A stretch of DNA of 53,118 nt from Acidobacteriaceae bacterium (GTDB taxonomy: Bacteria > Acidobacteriota > Terriglobia > Terriglobales > Acidobacteriaceae). The DNA lies in contig PMYE01000200.1 in NCBI GenBank assembly GCA_003171315.1, positions 1-53,118 of the forward strand. Reading direction: 5' to 3'. This document shows, one piece after another, positions 43,976 through 51,143 of this stretch. The number at the start of each line of letters is the position of its first letter. The stretch's first letter is position 1. Both the position numbers and the translations under genes were made by a program. The notes below the pieces were generated by a model that worked only from the letters and a program-made list of their open reading frames with translations, ran no database searches and was not told the origin of the DNA.

Positions 43976-44012
43976 CGCCGGGGCCGGCATCATGCAGACC
44001 CCGGCGTTTTTT
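43976..44012 (+). terminator. Rho-independent terminator after DUF4382 gene
   Basis: CGCCGGGG (43976-43983) pairs with CCCCGGCG (43999-44006) and is followed at once by TTTTTT (44007-44012). The 15-base loop is large but the stem is strong. It lies 23 bases past the lipoprotein stop and also separates it from the convergent membrane operon. Confidence 0.8.
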
Positions 44013-44041
44013 GCGCCCTCGCCGGGCGGGAAGCGCGGCTT

Positions 44042-44389
44042 TCAGAATAGGTCTGCGACTGGCGGAAAGGTGAGCAGCAGGCTAAGCAAGAGCAGTATGA
44101 ACGCAACCGCGCTGACGCGCGCCATCGCCAGATTTCGGTTGCGCCAGCTCGCGTGCAGACCGGCCCAGCTCGCGAGCCAGAGAACCACGGCGCACGTGGT
44201 AACGCCGGAGAGCGGCCCGGTGGGCTTGTAGAAGTTCATCAGGCTCTTGATGCTGGCGGATTGGTCCGCGAGAATCGCGAAGCAGGCGATGAGCAGGGAA
44301 CCGATGCCGGCCGCCAGAACGGCGGCTGCGCCGGCGCCGTTGGGCCGTGCCTCGCGGGCGGCTGAAGCGGAGGGGTTGCGATCGCTCAT
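44042..44389 (-). CDS. Small three-helix membrane protein
   Basis: The real gene is the last 115 codons of the longer track ORF, from ATG 44389. Three hydrophobic segments are visible (about 20-43, 56-79 and 90-112), after a charged N-terminus. No family was recognized. Its ATG overlaps the TGA of the upstream four-helix membrane protein by 4 bases, so they are translated together and probably form a complex. It is the last gene of the PadR-divergent envelope operon. Confidence 0.7.
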   Translation of the reverse strand: MSDRNPSASAAREARPNGAGAAAVLAAGIGSLLIACFAILADQSASIKSLMNFYKPTGPLSGVTTCAVVLWLASWAGLHASWRNRNLAMARVSAVAFILLLLSLLLTFPPVADLF

Positions 44390-44958
44390 GGACGCGCTCC
44401 TTTCACCAGATGGATAGTGTGTCCACCCTCGACAGGCGCATTCTTGTTCAGCATGGCGCCGAAGAATCCGGCGATGCCGGCGACAAAAAGCGAAATCCAG
44501 ACGAATCCTAGGACCGCATTCCGAAGCTGGGGATGGAGCTTGAAACTGCGGCCATATTGAAAGGCAACCGCTGCGGCCATGGTGATGCAGATGGGCACAA
44601 GCCAGGCCACGTATTCCTTCCACTCCATGCCGATGGAGTGCCACGCGATTGTGGAAGGGCTCGACATCAGAAGTCGCTGCGGAAATGCGGCCAAACTGGC
44701 AGCGTCCGCGGGCGGTGCCGCACGGTACCAGGGATAAACCAGGTAGGCGCCGGTGAGTACGGCGAGCCAGGCGAGCGCGGCCATCGCGGCGAAATAGACG
44801 CGGAGGAAGGTTTCGTCCCGCGCGGTGACCGGCGCCTGGCTGTGCGAGGAGTAGCGGCGGTGGAGCTCGACGAGCGCGCCCGAACACGCCATCAGATAAA
44901 GCGCGCCGAATCCCATGCCGTGGATCATCGTCCAAAGACTGCGTACGGTGATTTCCAT
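44386..44958 (-). CDS. Four-helix integral membrane protein
   Basis: This is a 190-residue inner-membrane protein with four predicted helices (WTMIHGMGFGALYLMACSGA, an Ala/Leu-rich second helix, WLVPICITMAAAVAF, and a final AVLGFVWISLFVAGIAGFFG). His residues in the first helix (IHGMG) and elsewhere (WHSIGMEW) could bind heme or metal; this is inference. It is not assigned to a known family. It is located between doxX-like and the small membrane gene with coupled translation to the latter. Confidence 0.75.
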   Translation of the reverse strand: MEITVRSLWTMIHGMGFGALYLMACSGALVELHRRYSSHSQAPVTARDETFLRVYFAAMAALAWLAVLTGAYLVYPWYRAAPPADAASLAAFPQRLLMSSPSTIAWHSIGMEWKEYVAWLVPICITMAAAVAFQYGRSFKLHPQLRNAVLGFVWISLFVAGIAGFFGAMLNKNAPVEGGHTIHLVKGARP

Positions 44959-45047
44959 TCAAACCTTCCTTTCTCTGCGGGTCTCTGCGGGTACCGCGAA
45001 AGCTCGCACAAAACGATCGCATCGATGGAACCGTTTCATTGGAACCG

Positions 45048-45497
45048 TCATCGGTTGCGTGATCGCCGTCTACCCAGGGAGAGATGTTCGTCCAACGAAA
45101 GACTCCCCGCGCCGAGAAGCAGAATCGCAAGCAGTCCAACAAACATGCAGAAGTCCGTGCGTCCCTCGTGCATCGCGGGCCAGAACCCTTGCTTGAGCAA
45201 CATCGGGAACTTCGTAGTGGCAATGGCAACGGAAATGTCGATAAGGAGCGGAACTGCAGCGAGGGCGGTGAAAAAGCCAACAATCAGCAGAGCGCCGCAC
45301 ACGCATTCCACGGCCCCCACAAACGGCCCGGTAAACGCCGGAACCGGGATTCCAATCCTCGCAAACCGGCCCGCGCCGAGAGCTGAAGGATAAAGGAATT
45401 TCTGGATTCCTTCGGACAGAAAAACCCAGCCGACAAGTACGCGAAGGAGCAGGAGCCCCCAGGGAGCTCGCTTGTCGGTTGTAGTCATCGCTGTCAT
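45048..45497 (-). CDS. DoxX-family membrane protein
   Basis: This is a 149-residue four-helix membrane protein of the DoxX/DoxD group. It has LLLLRVLVGWVFLSEGIQKFLYP at the start (the typical RxxxGxxFLxxGxxK pattern), PFVGAVECVCGALLIVGFFT and MHEGRTDFCMFVGLLAILLLG. Family members occur with quinone-linked oxidoreductases and stress operons, but the function is unsettled. It lies 42 bases downstream of the outer-membrane-type gene and upstream of two other membrane genes, so it is part of the putative PadR regulon. Confidence 0.88.
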   Translation of the reverse strand: MTAMTTTDKRAPWGLLLLRVLVGWVFLSEGIQKFLYPSALGAGRFARIGIPVPAFTGPFVGAVECVCGALLIVGFFTALAAVPLLIDISVAIATTKFPMLLKQGFWPAMHEGRTDFCMFVGLLAILLLGAGSLSLDEHLSLGRRRSRNR

Positions 45498-45539
45498 TTG
45501 TTCCTTCCTGTGAATTTGTCGAGCCGCGCAAGTGCTTTC

Positions 45540-46469
45540 TCAGGGGACGTTGCGGTTTGGGGGCGTGGGGAAAAGCGAACTAGTTTGCCCACCTTTCTTG
45601 TCGTCGGTTGAGCCGCCCTTCGCGTCCTTGCCCCACGTCCAGTACAAGCCCAGGTAGGCGTAATTTTCGGTCTGTCCGGCAATCGAGTGGCCGTAGCAGA
45701 AAAGTATCTGCTCGTTGGTGTTGTGCTTGAAGTGGTAGTAGCCACCCACGTCGATCATCGTGGAAGCCTGCGTCTGCGCCGCCGCGAATCCCTCGGCGCC
45801 ATGCGCAAAAACCTCCGCGCCCAGCTCCCACTGCTCGCTCAGCTCGCGCTTGATCAGCCAGCCGGTGTAAGCAAAGTCGCGGTAGCCGGTTTGCGGCACC
45901 ACCTGGTAGCCGCCGCCGCCGTCGAATAACCACTTGCCTTGATTCTTCTGTAGCCAGATAGGCAGCTTGTACCAGACCTTCCCAATGCCGAGCCCTTTGT
46001 CGTAGTTTCCGGTGGGCATCTCGAACATGGTGAAGCTGCCGATCTGCGGCATGTGCTTGCCCTCTTTGATGTACGCGATCTTGGCGCCCAGCTCCATGTC
46101 GGTCAGGCCGAACTCGGTCGGTCCGGCGCCGCCGGGAAGATAAACGGGGTTGTTCGACGGCGCGATGACGCCCCAGGGTAGGATGGCGTGGAGCTGTATC
46201 CTCGGGATCGCGCCCCAGTTGAACTCAAAGGCCGGCCCGGTGGAGTCGATCTCGGCAGTCGTGCCGTCCATGCCGCCGAAGATGTAGAACTCGTAGTGAT
46301 GCAGGTCGACCGGAACCGGGTCGTCGGTCTGATACGGCGGGCCCTGCGCGCCGGCTCGCGGAACGGCAAGCGCGCACAACAGGAGGAACGCCAACCCGAG
46401 GCGATTGCCGCCGCGACGTACCGGTGATTTTATCTGACCAGGGAAGAACTGCCTTGCCGGGAAAGCCAT
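45540..46469 (-). CDS. Predicted outer-membrane beta-barrel/transporter-like protein
   Basis: The product is about 309 residues with a signal peptide (LGLAFLLLCALAVPRAGAQG) and an alternating aromatic/polar pattern (HYEFYIFGGMDG, FAYTGWLIKRELSEQWELG, NYAYLGLYWTWG) typical of outer-membrane barrels. It ends with a polar tail rather than the usual C-terminal aromatic residue. It resembles the 'transporter' proteins related to phenol meta-pathway/MetA proteins, but the substrate is not known. ATG 46469 is preferred; the track uses TTG 46478. It is the first gene of the four-gene operon, with its start 15 bases from the perfect palindrome shared with padR. Confidence 0.75.
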   Translation of the reverse strand: MAFPARQFFPGQIKSPVRRGGNRLGLAFLLLCALAVPRAGAQGPPYQTDDPVPVDLHHYEFYIFGGMDGTTAEIDSTGPAFEFNWGAIPRIQLHAILPWGVIAPSNNPVYLPGGAGPTEFGLTDMELGAKIAYIKEGKHMPQIGSFTMFEMPTGNYDKGLGIGKVWYKLPIWLQKNQGKWLFDGGGGYQVVPQTGYRDFAYTGWLIKRELSEQWELGAEVFAHGAEGFAAAQTQASTMIDVGGYYHFKHNTNEQILFCYGHSIAGQTENYAYLGLYWTWGKDAKGGSTDDKKGGQTSSLFPTPPNRNVP

Positions 46470-46483
46470 CTGCGGCAAACCAT

Positions 46484-46500
46484 ATATCGAATTTCGATAT
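46484..46500. promoter_or_regulatory. Perfect 17-bp palindrome, probable PadR operator
   Basis: ATATCGA-ATT-TCGATAT is a perfect 7-bp inverted repeat with a 3-bp centre. It is the only such site between the divergent padR gene and envelope operon. AT-rich dyads of this form are typical targets of PadR-family repressors. It overlaps the place where both promoters should be, so it could control both directions. Confidence 0.7.
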
Positions 46501-46533
46501 GAGTCAAGCCAAAATCGTGTAAACCGCGGTATA

Positions 46534-46875
46534 GTGTTTCCTGTGAAGAATCACAGGCGGGAGTTTTTTTACGGCCTGATCCGCATCCACGTGCTGCTGC
46601 ACGCGTGCCACGAGCCGATCTTCGGTCTGGCGATGATGGAGGAGCTCGCGCATCACGGATACCGGATCGGGCCGGGCACGCTCTATCCGCTGCTCCACGG
46701 CATGGAGCGCGCCGGTCTGCTCAAGACGCTTCCCGGGCAGGCTGGCGGGCGCGCGCGGCGGCTTTACCGCATCACGGCTGCAGGGCGGCGCGCCCTCGAC
46801 AGAGCCAAAGCCAAGGTCGATGAGCTATACCGCGAGCTGCACGAAGCGCAGCCGAGGAAACTCAAGCTTCATTAA
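46534..46875 (+). CDS. PadR-family transcriptional regulator
   Basis: This is a 113-residue winged-helix regulator. It has FYGLIRIHVLLHACHEPIFG, a recognition region GLAMMEELAHHGYRIGPGTLYPLLHGMERAGLL and the wing GGRARRLYRITAAGRRAL. The short C-terminal helix serves for dimerisation. GTG 46534 or GTG 46543 are possible starts. It is divergent from a four-gene envelope operon, with a perfect palindrome between, so repression of that operon and of itself is likely. The effector could be a phenolic or other small hydrophobic molecule. Confidence 0.9.
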   Translation: MFPVKNHRREFFYGLIRIHVLLHACHEPIFGLAMMEELAHHGYRIGPGTLYPLLHGMERAGLLKTLPGQAGGRARRLYRITAAGRRALDRAKAKVDELYRELHEAQPRKLKLH

Positions 46876-46939
46876 GCGGAATTGGCGCCGGTCAGCGACG
46901 GCTAGCCCGGCGGGTACCCTCCGGCTACAGGCGAAAGAA

Positions 46940-48871
46940 TCAGAAGCGATGATGTCCGCCGCGTCCACCGCTCGAATGGCTCATCTTGGGCGCTCTCTCG
47001 TGCCCGCCACCGAAGCTCCTGGGAGCCTTGTACTTCGGCGCTCGTTCACTGCCGAAAGACCTCGGCGCGCGCTCGCGGCCAAACCCCTTGGGCTCCTTGC
47101 CTCCGCCAAAGGAGTGGTAGCCGCCGGAACGGTCGTTCCGTGCCATCGCGTTGCCGTAGCCCTGAAAGGAGCGTCTGGAGAAAGCGCGCGAGTTGTTGCT
47201 TTCAGGCGCGCGATAGGAACCATAGGCGTTGGCGAATCCGGGGCGCGTCGTGTAGGCCTGTTGTCCGGGGTACGCGTTCCTTGAAAAATTGCCCGTTGAC
47301 CGGTTCGCATATCCATATCCGTAGCCGTAATTGCTGGAGGTCCGCGGCCTGCTGGAATAGCCCGGGCTCGTGTACGTCTGCGCACGGTTCGGGTAGGTCT
47401 GCGGACGATACCCGTAGCTTTGCTGCGGCGCGCCGCGTGAATACGGCTGCTCCGCCGCGCGGTTGTAGCTCTGCGCCGGAAGCGCGGGATGCGTATAGCC
47501 GTAGGACGGCTGCTGGTAGCTGCGATTGGTGGCGTAGCCGGACCGCGGGTCCTGATGGGATGTCTCCGCCGCGCGCCCCTGCCATTGCCCCGGGGCCTGG
47601 TTGTTCGACCAGTTGCCGCGCCCGTTGCCGCCGCGCCCATTGTAGGTCTGCTGCCCGCCGTAGGAACGGTACCCGGAGTCGCGTCCCCGCCCCGGCCCTT
47701 CCCGACCGTAGTAGGCGCGCGGCCCGCCGTGCGGCAAGCCCCAATCGGCCACTGTCGCGCTGTGCGTATAGTAGTCCGAGTGGTCGAAGAGCAGCGCGTG
47801 TCCCAGCCAGTCCAGGCCCCAGGCCAGCCAGCCAAAGGGCATGCGATCGAAAGCCGACAGCGCGAAGCCGAGCCCGTACTGTATGGGAGCGCCGCCGAAA
47901 AAGTTGCCCAGCGCGCCAAAGAGCGAAAAGCCGGGATACGGCGAAATGGGCTGGCCATACACGTCCCACGGATCGTAAGTGGGAACGTACACAACTTGCG
48001 GGTTCGTGGGAGCCAGCTCAACGTAGCCCTGGTCGTTGCTCACGTCTTCCTGCGGCGTAGATTCGAGGTTGCCGGCCTGTTCGGCGCGATCGCGCAGCAC
48101 CTGCACCGTCTGCATCACGTCCTGCGGCTGGTTGTAGTAGGCGTTGCCCAGGTTGGTGGTCCACTCCAGGTTGTGGTTCATCATGTCCAGCACGTCAGGG
48201 AAGGCGGTGAGCGCCTTCACGCTCGGGTCCCACGTGGTCTGCGCCTGGGCGCCGGCGGCGATCTGATCCGGTGCCCCGTAGCCCTGTGCGCGCATCTGCT
48301 CCAGCCACTGGTCGGCGACGGCTACCTGCGCAGGGTAGGTCGAGGCGGCAAGAATCTGCGCCAGCAGCGTGTCCGGGTAAAGCGCGATCGGTGCCAGAAG
48401 CTGCTCCAGATCCTCGGCGCTCAAAGCCTGAACCGGCGCGGCCGGCTGGCTCAAATCCTGCTGCTGGTAAGGGGAAGCCGCGTAAGGTTGCTGCGCGTAA
48501 GGTTGCTGACCCGCGTAGGGCTGCGCTTGGCCGTATCCGTACTGTGGCTGTTGTGCCTGCGGTTGCGCGTACTGCGGCTGTGCGTACTGCTGCGGCGCAT
48601 ACCCGTTCTGCGGCGGCGCGGGCTGCGCGTAAGGGTTCGCATATGGACTGCTGTTATCGCCGTAGGGCGAAGCCGGATACGCCTGCTGAGCCGCGGCGCT
48701 TACGGGTGCCGCGAGCGCCAACACGGCGACGGCGCCGGCGAGCACCGCGAGAATCGGCCGGGATACGCGCAGCGGGGAGTCTTCTCTGAGAACTGGAAGC
48801 AAAGGGACGCCCATCCACAGCCTGGGCGACAACACAGAGGGCGAAACACGCAACTGCGTTCGGGGTTTCAT
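46940..48871 (-). CDS. DUF3300 domain-containing exported protein with low-complexity tails
   Basis: The protein has 643 residues. A hydrophobic signal (ILAVLAGAVAVLALAAPVSA) lies ~40 residues in, so the true start may be downstream of the track ATG. A Pro/Gln/Tyr-rich stretch follows (QYAQP-type repeats). The DUF3300 domain is at about 150-330 (LLAPIALYPDTLLAQILAAS, QVVYVPTYDPWDVYG). A long Gly/Arg/Ser/Tyr-rich tail ends HHRF. The domain's function is unknown; it is common in envelope proteins of acidobacteria and proteobacteria. The tail is disordered and basic and may bind polymer or nucleic acid. Confidence 0.85.
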   Translation of the reverse strand: MKPRTQLRVSPSVLSPRLWMGVPLLPVLREDSPLRVSRPILAVLAGAVAVLALAAPVSAAAQQAYPASPYGDNSSPYANPYAQPAPPQNGYAPQQYAQPQYAQPQAQQPQYGYGQAQPYAGQQPYAQQPYAASPYQQQDLSQPAAPVQALSAEDLEQLLAPIALYPDTLLAQILAASTYPAQVAVADQWLEQMRAQGYGAPDQIAAGAQAQTTWDPSVKALTAFPDVLDMMNHNLEWTTNLGNAYYNQPQDVMQTVQVLRDRAEQAGNLESTPQEDVSNDQGYVELAPTNPQVVYVPTYDPWDVYGQPISPYPGFSLFGALGNFFGGAPIQYGLGFALSAFDRMPFGWLAWGLDWLGHALLFDHSDYYTHSATVADWGLPHGGPRAYYGREGPGRGRDSGYRSYGGQQTYNGRGGNGRGNWSNNQAPGQWQGRAAETSHQDPRSGYATNRSYQQPSYGYTHPALPAQSYNRAAEQPYSRGAPQQSYGYRPQTYPNRAQTYTSPGYSSRPRTSSNYGYGYGYANRSTGNFSRNAYPGQQAYTTRPGFANAYGSYRAPESNNSRAFSRRSFQGYGNAMARNDRSGGYHSFGGGKEPKGFGRERAPRSFGSERAPKYKAPRSFGGGHERAPKMSHSSGGRGGHHRF

Positions 48872-49009
48872 CTTCCCTCACAGTCTGCTCCGGCCCGGGC
48901 GTCTGCCAGGTTCCGTCGCACCCGCGCCAGAGCCGTCCTGCCAGCCCCGGAGAGGGCTAGTTAAGCAAACCCTGTGTGTGGGGATTAGTTTCGCCTGCGG
49001 AGGAGTTTT

Positions 49010-49039
49010 GGGGCCGAAAGGGCAAGGTGCCCTGGCCCC
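49010..49039. terminator. Strong bipartite hairpin downstream of yqeY
   Basis: GGGGCC (49010-49015) pairs with GGCCCC (49034-49039), and AGGGCA (49019-49024) pairs with TGCCCT (49028-49033) inside it, leaving a 3-base bulge and a 3-base loop. No U-tract follows on either strand. It lies between the DUF3300 start and the yqeY stop, so it may end or protect the yqeY transcript. Confidence 0.5.
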
Positions 49040-49064
49040 ATCGCCGGTTCCGCGCGCAAGGGAG

Positions 49065-49547
49065 TTATCCCTCCAGCCCCTTTTTCACCAACTCGCTCAC
49101 CGCGCGCCCATCGGCCCGCACTCCCGCCGCCTGCAGCTTCGCCTGCACACCCTTCATCGCCGCGCCCATCTCCTTCGGGCCGGGCTTGCGGCCCAGGTTC
49201 GCCTCCAACTCGCCCAGAACCTCCGCGACCAGCTTGGCCATCCCCGCCTCGTCCAGAGCCCTGGACAGGAACTCCTCGATGACCACGATCTCGGCCTGCT
49301 CTTTCGCCACCAGATCGGGCCGGTTGCCCTTCGCGAACTGCTCGATTGAGTCCCGCCGCTGCTTGATCATCGAGGCCAGCGCCTGCTCGCCCTCGGCCTG
49401 CGTCAGCGGAGCTCGCTTCTCAATCGCCTTGTTCTTCAGCGCGTTCTTGATCAGCCGCAGCGTGCCGGTGCGCTCGGCGTCGTGCGCCTTCATGGCAACG
49501 ACAATCTGCTGGCTGATGAGGGCTTCCAGTGCGCCCGGTTCATTCAT
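49065..49547 (-). CDS. GatB/YqeY domain-containing protein
   Basis: This is a 160-residue protein homologous to the tail domain of GatB, a tRNA-dependent amidotransferase subunit; the stand-alone role is unclear. Motifs are MKAHDAERTGTLRLIKNALK, KQRRDSIEQFAKGNRPDLV, EIVVIEEFLS and MGAAMKGVQAKL. The start at ATG 49547 (MNEPGAL) follows AAGGAG by 7 bases; the track's 49670 start extends into non-conserved sequence. No operon partners are seen. Confidence 0.92.
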   Translation of the reverse strand: MNEPGALEALISQQIVVAMKAHDAERTGTLRLIKNALKNKAIEKRAPLTQAEGEQALASMIKQRRDSIEQFAKGNRPDLVAKEQAEIVVIEEFLSRALDEAGMAKLVAEVLGELEANLGRKPGPKEMGAAMKGVQAKLQAAGVRADGRAVSELVKKGLEG

Positions 49548-49824
49548 GGATCTGCTCCTTGCTTGGAACGATTGGCCGCTTCCTTCCTGACCGCCCGCCC
49601 TCACGAGCGGTGAGTACAGAAGTTCCGGACCAAAGATGAATTGTATCGATTCGATGCACTTCGCGGGCAAATCATGGCAAACATAAGGAGAAAATCGAAA
49701 AATTCAGATTTCCACAATGAAAATACAACCACAAAAACCACAAAGTTGTGTATTATGTGATTTCACGATCCAAACCGCTATCTCCAGGGTTACAATTCAG
49801 CGCTCCAACCACGAGGAGGAACAA

Positions 49825-51000
49825 GTGATTCGCAAAACCCGTCTTTATACCCCCGGTCCAACGCCCCTCCTCCCGGCGGCCCAGTTCGCCATGGCTGCGG
49901 CTGACATGCATCACCGCACGCCCGAGTTCCGCGCCCTCTTCCAGAAGGTGCTTGCCCAGCTCAAAGTCTTTGTTGGCACAAAAAACGATGTCCTGCTTCT
50001 GGCTTGCTCAGGCACCGGCGCCATGGAGTCATCGGTCTCGAATCTGACCTCGCCGGGCGACAAAGTGCTCGTCCTCACCGCCGGCAAATTCGGCGAGCGC
50101 TGGACGGGCCTTGCCAAGGCCTTCAATCTCGCGCCGGAGGTCGTCAGCGCGCCCTACGGCCAGACCTTCGACCTTGCGGCAGTCCGCGCCGCCCTCAAGC
50201 CCGAGCACAAAGTTGTTTACATGCAGGCCACCGAGACCTCGACGGCTGTGTGCCACGATGTGCAGGCAGTCGCGAGGATCCGCGACGAAGTCGCGCCCGA
50301 TACGCTTCTGGTCGTCGACGGCATCACCGGCCTGGGCACCACATATTTCGACGTCGATGGATGGGGCATCGACGTGCTCATCGGCGGCTCGCAGAAAGCG
50401 GTCATGATTCCGCCCGGCCTCGCCTATCTCAGCATGAGTGACCGCGCTTGGGCGGCCATGGAGACCAGCAGGAATCCGCGCTACTACTTCGACCTGCGCA
50501 AGGAGCGCAAAAATGCCGCGGCGGGCGAAAGCGCCTACACGCCGGCGGTGGCTCTGGTCGCCGGGTTGGGCGCCGCGCTCGACTACATCGCCGGCCAGGC
50601 GGGCGGCGACCTCGAAAAAGGCCGCATCGCGCTCATCGACAACGCGCAGGTAAACGCCGAAGCCACACGCGCCGGCCTCACTGTGCTCGGCTTCAAGCTC
50701 TTCGCGCCCACGGCTCCGGCCGCGGCGGCCACGGCGGTCGCGGTTCCCGAAGGGATGGACTCGGGCGTCGTGGTGAGGGCGCTCAAGGCCAAGTTCGCGC
50801 TCGTCGCGGCCAACGGCCAGGGCGAGATGAAGGGCAAGATCTTCCGCGTCGCGCACCTGGGCTTCTTCGACTACCTAGACACCGTGGCCCTGCTCGGCGC
50901 CATGGAGCACATCGCCAGGGACACGCTCGGCCTGCCGGTCCAGTTCGGCCAGGCCGTCGCCGCGGCCCAGGAAGTGTATGCAAAAGCAGCGAAGGAATAG
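49825..51000 (+). CDS. Alanine-glyoxylate/serine-pyruvate aminotransferase-family protein (probable phosphoserine-type role)
   Basis: This is a PLP fold-type I aminotransferase of 391 residues. It has YTPGPTPLLPAAQFAMA, LACSGTGAMESSVSNL, ATETSTAVCHDV, LVVDGITGLGT and the PLP Lys in GGSQKAVMIPPGLA. GAGGAGG followed by GTG 49825 sets the start; the track's 49717 start adds an unconserved segment. The next gene is D-3-phosphoglycerate dehydrogenase. In several bacteria lacking classical SerC, a member of this family makes phosphoserine. The pairing here supports that role, but a serine-glyoxylate or alanine-glyoxylate activity is also possible. Confidence 0.88.
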   Translation: MIRKTRLYTPGPTPLLPAAQFAMAAADMHHRTPEFRALFQKVLAQLKVFVGTKNDVLLLACSGTGAMESSVSNLTSPGDKVLVLTAGKFGERWTGLAKAFNLAPEVVSAPYGQTFDLAAVRAALKPEHKVVYMQATETSTAVCHDVQAVARIRDEVAPDTLLVVDGITGLGTTYFDVDGWGIDVLIGGSQKAVMIPPGLAYLSMSDRAWAAMETSRNPRYYFDLRKERKNAAAGESAYTPAVALVAGLGAALDYIAGQAGGDLEKGRIALIDNAQVNAEATRAGLTVLGFKLFAPTAPAAAATAVAVPEGMDSGVVVRALKAKFALVAANGQGEMKGKIFRVAHLGFFDYLDTVALLGAMEHIARDTLGLPVQFGQAVAAAQEVYAKAAKE

Positions 51001-51124
51001 CGGAGTTAGCGGTGTTAGCCGCGCTTCGCGCGTGTTAGCGGAGTTGGGCAAAGGCACGGGAATGTTTCCTGGCTCCGCTAACTCCGCTAACTCCGCTAGC
51101 TCCGCTAGCTCCGCATGCTCCGCT
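50999..51124. repeat. Inverted nonanucleotide tandem arms between aminotransferase and HTH-serA
   Basis: The left arm has 9-bp units AGCGGAGTT and AGCGGTGTT from 50999, and again AGCGGAGTT near 51037. The right arm is GGCTCCGCT, AACTCCGCT twice, AGCTCCGCT, AGCTCCGCA and TGCTCCGCT (51071-51124). The units are reverse complements between arms. The aminotransferase TAG (50998-51000) is inside the first left unit. The right arm ends 19 bases before the next ATG. Confidence 0.85.
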
Positions 51125-51143
51125 TCTACGTGAAAGAGGGTTC

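Noticed and set aside
47489-48964. 491-residue plus-strand ORF opposite the DUF3300 gene
   Set aside because: It is Arg/Val-rich antisense of a repetitive gene. The minus frame carries the conserved DUF3300 motif.
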